Source: Thermodesulfobacteriota bacterium (lineage in GTDB: Bacteria; Desulfobacterota; SM23-61). From it: DNA of 13,571 bases. A model generated the notes under the pieces. It saw nothing but the letters and a program-made list of their open reading frames with translations, searched no databases and was not told the DNA's origin. Position 1 is the stretch's first letter, and each line of letters begins with the position of its first letter. Location of the stretch: the NCBI GenBank assembly GCA_030018715.1, contig JASEHN010000037.1, positions 1 through 13,571 of the forward strand. The letters run 5' to 3'. The translations under genes were made by a program, and so were the position numbers. This document shows positions 8,472 through 13,571 of the stretch, piece after piece.

Positions 8472-8608
8472 GGACTATTTGGGGCATAAAGGGAGAGGAT
8501 TATCTTGTGCCCTTCTGGAATATGCCATTTAATTCTCCCCCAGCTTTCTTCCGCCAGGGTGATAGAGGACTCCGCAGGATTAATTCGTTTTAGACCGGCC
8601 TTTCTTTC
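8468..8608 (-). other. Coding-like relic without start codon
   Basis: This stretch upstream of the operon promoter has one open frame of 46 codons that reads like protein (NPAESSITLAEESWGRIKWH, then PEGHKIILSLYAP) and ends in TGA inside the -35 box. It has no start codon and begins at a stop in the relic PLD copy. It may be the 3' end of a lost gene. I do not recognise it, and chance is possible. Confidence 0.2.
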
Positions 8609-8805
8609 TTAAGGGCGTGAATCCCGCCTGGGAACCGGCGGCAGCGCCATGTGCTTCCGGACCATCGCTCGATGTAGGAAGCAAGGGCTTTTCAACCACG
8701 AAGGTTGAGGTACCCCACGCAAAAAGCGGCCCGGTCGGACAACGCGATCGTTTCTTGGAGCATCGGGAGGAGTTTATCCTCAATATTATCGAAAATACGC
8801 GGCAT
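8590..8805 (-). pseudogene. Relic 5' end of a second PLD-helicase gene
   Basis: Translated from the ATG at 8805 this gives MPRIFDNIEDKLLPMLQETI and continues LSDRAAFCVGYLNLRG, nearly identical to the start of the intact PLD-helicase at 7340. Codon 38, Trp (TGG) in the intact gene, is TGA here. After the stop the similarity goes on (KALASYIERWSGS), then a deletion of roughly 24 bases joins it to a segment matching EIHALL of the intact protein, and the frame ends at TAA after about 70 codons. Nothing of the helicase follows. This is a decayed duplicate or the remainder of an earlier version of the locus. It cannot make a working protein. Confidence 0.85.
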
Positions 8806-8909
8806 ATATTTTTTGCCTCGTTTATTTATGAGGAAGGAAGGAATACCAAAAAGAATGGCTTATTTTAACGAAAACAATAAAATAGTCAATTATGAAAAAA
8901 TTTGAAGGG

Positions 8910-9371
8910 TTAAGCCCAAAAACATTTTTTATCCAGAGAGATTACGGGCTGGAGAGGAAAGCTTATCTTCACGGCGCGAGGACTATTGAGCACGTTGGCA
9001 GCCATGATCGCACCATGCTCGGTGAAAGCCATAGGTAGCTTTCGGCGGCCTCCATGGGTCAAACCGGTCGCAAATTGCGACCGGGTTAGTCCGGAACTTG
9101 AAGTCGCAATTTGCGACTTCAAGTTTTTAACCTCTTGATTTATAAGAATAAATGCAAAATCAGGCGGGAACCGTTCGGTGTTGCGTCGGATCTGTTCGTT
9201 AAGTCTCTTGGTGGATACTGCATAAATCCGCGCGAGGTCCGCATCCAAGATCACCTTCTGGCCGCGAACGGTCAGGACCATGTTTTCTATGCGCTGTGCG
9301 TCATATCGTTCCGGTTTCTTGTTCAAAAGTTTACTTCTTCTATTGTGTTGTTCCTGCCAAGGCGATTTCAT
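8910..9371 (-). pseudogene. ORF6N-domain protein, 3'-truncated
   Basis: The 153-codon frame contains a recognisable ORF6N domain, a DNA-binding module common in phage and mobile-element proteins: MVLTVRGQKVILDADLARIY, then NEQIRRNTERFPPDFAFIL, and RRKLPMAFTEHGAIMAANVL followed by NSPRAV. In the family the protein normally goes on for a further helical segment; here the match stops after NSPRAVKIS and the last 15 residues look unrelated, so the 3' end is probably lost. The natural start is likely the internal Met of MVLTVRG or a nearby non-ATG codon, because the first 30 residues overlap a relic of the PLD-helicase gene in another frame. The loop before HGGRRK is longer than usual and is encoded by two palindromes. 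The gene sits between two relic PLD copies, pointing to insertion or rearrangement. Confidence 0.7.
9064..9123. repeat. Two related perfect palindromes inside the ORF6N gene
   Basis: Positions 9064-9084 form a 21-nt palindrome with arms CCGGTCGCAA and TTGCGACCGG around one A. Positions 9097-9123 form a 27-nt palindrome with arms CTTGAAGTCGCAA and TTGCGACTTCAAG around one T. Both share the core GTCGCAA-N-TTGCGAC. They encode the serine/threonine-rich loop SQIATSSSGLTRSQFATG of the ORF6N protein and keep its frame. Confidence 0.8.
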
Positions 9372-9468
9372 TCATCATACCGTGCAGGTTGAAGTAACCC
9401 ACACAGAAGTCGGCGCGATCGGATAAGGAAAGGGTTGCCTGGAGAATCGGAAGGAATTGCGAACCCAT
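9340..9468 (-). pseudogene. Relic 5' end of a third PLD-helicase copy
   Basis: From ATG 9468 the frame reads MGSQFLPILQATLSLSDRAD then FCVGYFNLHG, matching residues about 11-37 of the intact PLD-helicase. The DNA is almost identical to that gene from the codons for LLPVLQ to NLRG. The match stops abruptly at the Gly37 codon (about 9379) and the frame ends at TAG 9340 in unrelated sequence overlapping the ORF6N 5' end. The first four codons also differ from the intact gene. The 42-codon frame could be translated, but a function is unlikely. Copies two and three both break at or next to codon 38. Confidence 0.8.
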
Positions 9469-9530
9469 AATATATCATTTACGAATTAAAAACAAAGTAT
9501 CACTTTAGCCCTTTGAAAAAAGGCTACGTT

Positions 9531-9656
9531 TTGTCATTCCTTCTATGTTGAAAACGGGAATCCAGAACCCATTAGAGAAAATCCTGTCCGCCCGAGGCGG
9601 ACTGCTTTCGCGGGAATGACGAAAATGGGACAAAAGGGACTTTTTACGAGACCATC
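9531..9656. repeat. MITE-like dispersed repeat, copy A (one terminal repeat recognisable)
   Basis: The right end GACTTTTTACGAGACCATC (9638-9656) is the reverse complement of the 19-bp end seen in the other two copies. The inside has GTCATTCC (9533-9540), GGGAATCCAG, and a perfect hairpin GTCCGCC-CGA-GGCGGAC (9586-9602), then CGCGGGAATGAC. No matching left terminal repeat is visible, so this copy is probably truncated or recombined on the left. It lies in the gap between the relic genes and the HEGAH membrane protein. Confidence 0.65.
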
Positions 9657-9787
9657 TTGTTTGGAACAGTGGGATTTTGAACCTTTGTATTTATTTAGGA
9701 TTTCGTGCATCGAATTTAGGATTTTCCTCAAACCCTTTGTTTGAAGAACTTTCTTGCTAATTTGCGCTTAACCCCATTCGTAAGCGC

Positions 9788-10450
9788 CTAAAAAGAAAAT
9801 TTATAGGTGGCCATGAATCCCCCGGAAGGCAGGGGGGCAACGAGCAGTTTATTTTCTTCGGCCCTTAACCAATCAGGGGCCCAAGATTGCGTCTTAAGAT
9901 ATCGATATCCCTGGTAAAGAGCAATCGCAGTCATGGATATCGCATATACGTCAGCCGTTGTTTTATTGGAGTAATGCTCGATACCCGTGATATCTCCCTG
10001 ATACCGATTTCCGTTTTTTTGGTTGGAAACGTGGAAAATCCAGTAGTCCAGAGAATATAAAAGGGGATTTATGATATTCCAAGCCATCAAGCCACGCACG
10101 TAAGCGTCATTTTTGTCTACTTTTTTCGTTTGGAGAATGACCTCTGCGGCAGCAGCCTGGGATATCAAACCGGACGAATATAGGGCCACCCCTTTGGCAT
10201 CACTTCCGGCATTTTCAGTAAATCCGATGGGCTGATTATAGGTTCCCACCTTCCAGCTCATGTGAATATCCGTCACTCCGGCAACAAGGGCATGAGCCCC
10301 TTCATGAATCAACATGGATGTGGCCAAACCGGCGGAAAACTTAAGGACGGAAACATAAGTCAGAGATTGTTCTTCGCACCTGGCCAAGGGCGGCTTCCCG
10401 AAAAAGGCCAGGAACAAGGCGACACTCAATAGATACGCCGTTTTCTTCAC
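9788..10450 (-). CDS. Exported/membrane HEXXH-motif protein of unknown function
   Basis: Taken from the GTG at 10450, the product has 220 residues and begins with a good signal-like stretch (VKKTAYLLSVALFLAFFG, then KPPLARC). The mature part holds TSMLIHEGAHALVAG, whose HEGAH fits the zinc-binding HEXXH motif of membrane metallopeptidases, followed by hydrophobic helices, including ARGLM-like and NIINPLLYSLDYWIFH segments, and a C-terminal half with aromatic strands ending in MATYKFSF, which resembles an outer-membrane-type terminal aromatic. I do not recognise the family. A peptidase role is possible, but a second zinc-ligand site is not obvious. The frame is open up to 10678, but that extension enters a dispersed repeat and carries no ribosome-binding site, so the longer start is unlikely. 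The gene stands alone between repeats. Confidence 0.6.
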   Translation of the reverse strand: MKKTAYLLSVALFLAFFGKPPLARCEEQSLTYVSVLKFSAGLATSMLIHEGAHALVAGVTDIHMSWKVGTYNQPIGFTENAGSDAKGVALYSSGLISQAAAAEVILQTKKVDKNDAYVRGLMAWNIINPLLYSLDYWIFHVSNQKNGNRYQGDITGIEHYSNKTTADVYAISMTAIALYQGYRYLKTQSWAPDWLRAEENKLLVAPLPSGGFMATYKFSF

Positions 10451-10611
10451 AATTGTTGTAGTTGCAAAAGGCCTAAGACCTGTCTTGAGCAAAGATATCT
10501 CGATCACGCAAGTTCTTTTCAGTTTATTCAAAGTTTCACCCACGGTTGACATAAGGGTCATAAGGAGCAAAGAACAAGCCATATCTCTGAAATTTTTAAG
10601 TAATGAATTAT

Positions 10612-10744
10612 GATGGCCTCGTAAAAAGTCATCACTCCGGTGAAAACCGGAGTCCAGAGGTTTGATAACTCCTTGCAATAACTGGATTCCGGCTTTCGCC
10701 GGAATGACGGGGAAGAGGGCTTTCGGACTTTTTACAACTCCATC
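10612..10744. repeat. MITE-like dispersed repeat, copy B, complete with terminal inverted repeats
   Basis: The left end GATGGCCTCGTAAAAAGTC (10612-10630) and right end GACTTTTTACAACTCCATC (10726-10744) are 19-bp inverted repeats with three or four mismatches. Between them lie two strong hairpins, CTCCGGT-gaaa-ACCGGAG and TTCCGGC-tttc-GCCGGAA, and no coding capacity. A clear target-site duplication is not visible. It is non-autonomous; any mobilising transposase lies elsewhere. Confidence 0.75.
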
Positions 10745-11059
10745 AATAATGATGATCTTTTAAAAAAGTCGTTTCCAATTCCCGCAGGAAAAGTGGAAGA
10801 GAAATTCACTTTTTTCCTCATTCTTTTCACTCTGGGTAAATTCCTTCCTTTTTGATCCGGAAGACCTTTCAGATGAGTGGAAGGTGTCAAGGGGTTCGGC
10901 GATTCCGGTTCGGAGTCCTGGCTAAAATCTCCGAAGATTTGGGTCACAAGCCTGCCGCCGTCATTCTTCCGCGCGAAGTCCTGCACTGCATGGTGTACAG
11001 GGCGAAGCGCCCCTGGGCCCTAACTAAAAACTGGGGAGGGTGGCAAGATTACTCTACAG
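10745..11059. other. Intergenic region without a supported gene
   Basis: Short frames exist on both strands but none has a ribosome-binding site or a recognisable product. A small GC-rich hairpin GGGCG-AAG-CGCCC lies at 11000-11012 and might act as a weak leader structure or terminator. I see nothing else. Confidence 0.4.
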
Positions 11060-11091
11060 TTGACAAGCCAAGGTTCATGGGAGAATATAAA
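11060..11091 (+). promoter_or_regulatory. Possible promoter of the permuted phosphoglycerate mutase-radC unit
   Basis: A consensus -35 box TTGACA (11060-11065) precedes the gene by 55 bases. The -10 is poor: GAATAT at 17-bp spacing or TATAAA (11086-11091) at 20-bp spacing. The position is right, but the spacing makes this tentative. Confidence 0.35.
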
Positions 11092-11120
11092 GCAAAAAGG
11101 GATTTTGGCGAGGGGGAAAT

Positions 11121-12713
11121 TTGCTAAAAAAGCACGATAAATTTGCCATGGCGGAGGCGGTTCGGGCCGCCTACCAGGCCGGAGAAAATGATGATGAAAC
11201 CCTGGAACCGAGGGTTCTGGTGGGCCGGGATGGCAAACCCATCGGCCGGTTCCGGGACGGGGATTATGTCATCTTCTACAACCTCCGGGGGGAGCGGGAA
11301 GTGGAACTTTGCCAGAGCCTCTTGGATAAGGACTTCACCCATTTTCCGGTGGAAAGAAATCTGCGCCTGAATATGGTAACCATGATTCCTTACCATAAGA
11401 GTCTTAATGTAAAGATCGCTTTCTCCCCCGAAGAAGAAATTCACGATACTTTGAGCGAAACCATGAGCCAGCACGGATTGCGCCAGGTCAAAATTTGCGA
11501 ATCGGAAAAAGCCATCCACGTAAGCTATTTTCTCAACGGCAAAATCCGCGAGCCCTTCCCCGGCGAAGCAAGAATCGTTGTGCCTACCCCCAGGGATGTT
11601 CCTTATCTGGACCAGAAGCCCGAATTGAATGCGGCCGGGGTGGCCGAGGCAGTCATCCAGAAATTAGAAGATCGGGAAGTCGATTTTTTATTCGCCAATT
11701 TTGCCAATATTGATGTGGTCGGACATTTCGAGAATGAAGGTGCCATTAAAAAGGCCGTGGAAGCCGTGGATACCAACATGGACCGCTGCCTTGAGGCTGC
11801 CCGCAAAGCCGGAGTGATCGCCATTATTACCGCCGACCATGGAACAGTGGAAAAGTGGTATTATCCAGACGGAACAATCGATACTGGCCATACCAACAGC
11901 CCTGTTCCCTTCATCCTTGTCGATCCGGATGCGGATGAACGCTTTTCCTGGAAGATCAGAGAGGATGGAGAGCTATCAGATTTGGCTCCGACTATCCTGC
12001 AAATCCTTGGTTTGCCCCAACCTGCGGCCATGACCGGACGGAGCCTTCTGAGACACCGGCCACTGGGAAAGAAAAACAGGGTTCTCGTCCTCCTTCTCGA
12101 TGGCTGGGGATTTAGTCCGGATAAGCATGGGAATTTGATCGCCAGCGCCTATACGCCTGTGATGAATGATCTGCAGGCGAGATATCCTTTTACCACTCTA
12201 AAGGCTTCCGGAGAAGCGGTGGGCCTTCCGGAAGGAACCGTGGGCAATTCGGAAGCCGGACACCTGCACATCGGAGCCGGGCGGAAAATCTATTCCGACC
12301 GCCTGCGCATTGACCGCGGGATTGCCGACGGCTCTTTTTTTGAAAATGAGGCCTTTCTCTGGGCCATGAGGGGGGCCAAAGCAGAGGGGAAGAACCTCCA
12401 TCTCTTAGGGATAGTTTCTTTTTTCAGCTCCCATGGATCTGTAACCCACCTGCTGGCCTTATTAAAATTGGCCAAACAGGAAGGGCTGGAAAGACTCTTT
12501 CTGCATGCCATGCTGGGCCGGAGAGGAGAGCGCAAGGAGAGCGGCGCCCGTTATCTGGAGATGATCGAAAAGGAGATGGAGGCCTCTCATTTAGGCAAAG
12601 TGGTCTCAGTCATTGGCCGCTACTGGTCCTTAGACCGGGAAGAAAACTGGGACCGCATCGAAAAGACCTACCGCATGCTGGTTTACGGGGAAGGAAAACC
12701 AGTTTTCTTATAA
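11121..12713 (+). CDS. Circularly permuted cofactor-independent phosphoglycerate mutase-like protein
   Basis: A 530-residue protein of the alkaline-phosphatase superfamily. All recognisable blocks of 2,3-bisphosphoglycerate-independent phosphoglycerate mutase (3-PG to 2-PG in glycolysis) are present, in swapped order. Residues 1-310 match the usual C-terminal half: DGDYVIFYNLRGERE (46-60), SEK (128-130), NIDVVGH (196-202), TADHGT (237-242), TGHTNSPVP (255-263) and AMTGRSL (303-309). Residues 320-530 match the usual N-terminal half: LLLDGWG (324-330), VGNSEAGH with the catalytic Ser377, and GRYWSLDR (499-506). All seven expected metal ligands or nucleophile positions are kept. SDGGVHSH and DGRD have become SFFSSHGS and LGRRG, so the substrate pocket differs. 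The TTG start is chosen because AGGGGG lies four bases upstream. radC follows after 10 bp. Mutase activity is likely but not certain. Confidence 0.85.
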   Translation: MLKKHDKFAMAEAVRAAYQAGENDDETLEPRVLVGRDGKPIGRFRDGDYVIFYNLRGEREVELCQSLLDKDFTHFPVERNLRLNMVTMIPYHKSLNVKIAFSPEEEIHDTLSETMSQHGLRQVKICESEKAIHVSYFLNGKIREPFPGEARIVVPTPRDVPYLDQKPELNAAGVAEAVIQKLEDREVDFLFANFANIDVVGHFENEGAIKKAVEAVDTNMDRCLEAARKAGVIAIITADHGTVEKWYYPDGTIDTGHTNSPVPFILVDPDADERFSWKIREDGELSDLAPTILQILGLPQPAAMTGRSLLRHRPLGKKNRVLVLLLDGWGFSPDKHGNLIASAYTPVMNDLQARYPFTTLKASGEAVGLPEGTVGNSEAGHLHIGAGRKIYSDRLRIDRGIADGSFFENEAFLWAMRGAKAEGKNLHLLGIVSFFSSHGSVTHLLALLKLAKQEGLERLFLHAMLGRRGERKESGARYLEMIEKEMEASHLGKVVSVIGRYWSLDREENWDRIEKTYRMLVYGEGKPVFL

Positions 12714-12732
12714 ACGAAGAGGAGTGAGAAGT

Positions 12733-13434
12733 TTGAATGAGGTGAATAAAAGTAAAGGAATTAAATACTGGCCTAAATCAGAACGCCCCCGGGAAATTTT
12801 AATAGAAAAAGGCCCCGAATTTGTTTCTGATGCAGGGCTGCTGGCCATCCTTCTACGAAGTGGGTTAAAGGGAAAAGATGCAGTCACTTTGGGGCGAGAA
12901 CTTCTTGATCAATTTGGTGGCCTAAAAGGAATTCTGAGTGCGAGTAAGAAAGACCTGGAAAAAGTTAAGGGGTTAGGGATAGCCAAGATCGCCCAATTGC
13001 TTGCTGCCATAGAAATCGCCAAACGTCAGTTGAAAGAAGAAATTGTTGGAAGCAAAGTGATCAAAGGGCCAGAAGATGTGGTGGAATATATTTCTCTATC
13101 AATGGCCAATCTTAAAGAGGAAGTTTTTAAAGTTTTTTATCTGAATAGCGCAAATATTATTCTGGCCGTGGAAGATTTATTCAAGGGGACTGTCAATCAA
13201 TCTGCAGTCTATCCGAGAGAGGTAATTAAGAGAGCCTTGGAGTTGAATGCCTCCGCACTCATTTTTGTTCATAATCATCCCTCAGGCGATTTAAAACCGA
13301 GCCAACAAGATCTTTCATTGAACCAGAAATTAATCCAAGCTTGCCATACAGTAGACATCACTCCTTTAGACCACCTTATAATCGGCCCTGGTGGGCACAT
13401 TTCTTTCAAAGAAAAAGATTTAATAAAAATGTGA
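12733..13434 (+). CDS. radC: RadC-family JAB/MPN-domain protein
   Basis: A 233-residue RadC-family (UPF0758/YicR-like) protein. The N-terminal part has the family opening YWPKSERPREILIEKG and a helix-hairpin-helix-like stretch (LEKVKGLGIAKIAQLLAAIE). The C-terminal JAMM/MPN domain carries HNHPSGDLKPSQQD with the metal-binding His-x-His and Asp, plus YPREVIKRAL before it. Despite the name, a DNA-repair role is not established for the family, which is common both in chromosomes and on mobile elements. I take the TTG at 12733 as start because GAGGAG (12719-12724) lies eight bases upstream; the GTG at 12724 overlaps that site, and a GTG at 12742 is a third option. It follows the mutase-like gene closely, so the two are probably co-transcribed. 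Confidence 0.88.
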   Translation: MNEVNKSKGIKYWPKSERPREILIEKGPEFVSDAGLLAILLRSGLKGKDAVTLGRELLDQFGGLKGILSASKKDLEKVKGLGIAKIAQLLAAIEIAKRQLKEEIVGSKVIKGPEDVVEYISLSMANLKEEVFKVFYLNSANIILAVEDLFKGTVNQSAVYPREVIKRALELNASALIFVHNHPSGDLKPSQQDLSLNQKLIQACHTVDITPLDHLIIGPGGHISFKEKDLIKM

Positions 13435-13478
13435 ATTTATAGTTTATCAATCATAAAAATGATGATAAACTATAAATT
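13434..13478. terminator. Strong AT-rich hairpin at the end of radC
   Basis: A 20-base left arm (13434-13453, AATTTATAGTTTATCAATCA) pairs with TGATGATAAACTATAAATT (13460-13478), leaving one bulged base and the loop TAAAAA. It starts at the last base of the radC stop codon. There is no clean T-run after it (AAAGTTTTATTG), so it may be a weak or two-way terminator, or a protein-binding dyad upstream of the next promoter. Confidence 0.55.
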
Positions 13479-13487
13479 AAAGTTTTA

Positions 13488-13516
13488 TTGACAAATTTAA
13501 TAGTTAATTCTATTAT
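13488..13516 (+). promoter_or_regulatory. Near-consensus sigma-70 promoter pointing out of the window
   Basis: TTGACA (13488-13493), 17-bp spacer and TATTAT (13511-13516). A short dyad AATAG-TTAATT-CTATT (13499-13514) overlaps the spacer and -10 and could be an operator, though it is short enough to be chance. The transcript would run through repeat copy C towards a gene outside the window. Confidence 0.55.
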
Positions 13517-13520
13517 ATTT

Positions 13521-13571
13521 GATGATCTCGTAAAAAGTCAGAATTCCCTTCATTATGTCATTCCGGCGAAA
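13521..13571. repeat. MITE-like dispersed repeat, copy C, cut by the window edge
   Basis: GATGATCTCGTAAAAAGTC (13521-13539) matches the left end of copy B at 17 of 19 positions and is followed by CATTATGTCATTCCGGCGAA, the usual inner motif. The rest lies beyond the window. Confidence 0.65.

Noticed and set aside
9064..9123. CRISPR array
   Set aside because: Only two palindromic units, unequal in length, inside a coding frame and without spacers.
10451..10678. N-terminal extension of the HEGAH protein to ATG 10678
   Set aside because: The extension begins inside dispersed repeat B and lacks a ribosome-binding site; the signal-like sequence starts at the GTG 10450.
10852..11127. Plus-strand frame of 91 codons upstream of the mutase-like gene
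   Set aside because: No recognisable product or ribosome-binding site; it covers the likely promoter and leader region.
12060..12080. Two separate partial phosphoglycerate mutase genes joined by an assembly error
   Set aside because: The frame is continuous across the junction with a plausible short linker, and the outer ends meet exactly where a permutation would cut; raw reads would still be worth checking.

Overview
The window looks like a stretch of bacterial chromosome, probably from a Desulfobacterota-type ('deltaproteobacterial') host. That guess rests on overall gene style, frequent GTG/TTG starts and dispersed 'GTCATTCC...GGAATCCAG' repeats; no taxonomic marker is present. It splits into a defence island on the minus strand (left two thirds), a region of gene debris and repeats (about 8.47-9.79 kb), a lone membrane-protein gene, and a plus-strand housekeeping-like pair (right end).

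Defence island (10-8471, all minus strand, read from right to left). A promoter (TTGAGA-17-TATTAT) whose -10 box lies inside a perfect 8+8 bp inverted repeat drives an XRE-type repressor and an ImmA/IrrE-type zinc peptidase, coupled by a TAATG overlap. After 60 bp comes an 1127-residue protein joining an N-terminal phospholipase-D nuclease domain to an SNF2-type helicase. Three bp later comes an 1109-residue Eco57I-like adenine methyltransferase. Behind these lie a short RelE/barnase-like ORF and a tightly coupled 92-residue ORF of unknown function. I read this as a compact restriction-modification or anti-phage operon: the methyltransferase marks self, the PLD-helicase is the likely effector, and the XRE/ImmA pair is an inducible switch. 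It resembles pieces of DISARM, BREX and NgoAVII-type systems but matches none in gene content.

Debris (8.47-9.79 kb). Two extra decayed copies of the first codons of the PLD-helicase gene lie upstream of the intact operon. They flank a truncated ORF6N-domain gene that contains two related perfect palindromes. A MITE-like repeat follows. Related copies with the 19-bp end GATGRYCTCGTAAAAAGTC lie at 10612-10744 and at the right edge of the window.

Right part. A minus-strand exported or membrane protein with a HEGAH motif (9788-10450) is separated by about 670 bp from a plus-strand gene with an unusual domain order. This gene encodes cofactor-independent phosphoglycerate mutase in circularly permuted form: the C-terminal half comes first and the N-terminal half, with the catalytic Ser, second, in one open frame of 530 codons. 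Ten bases later comes a RadC-family gene, ending in a strong AT-rich hairpin, followed by a near-consensus sigma-70 promoter pointing out of the window.

The most notable observations are the permuted phosphoglycerate mutase, the PLD-helicase/methyltransferase operon under XRE/ImmA control, the three 5' copies of the PLD-helicase gene, and a composition break in the methyltransferase that coincides with its presumed target-recognition region.
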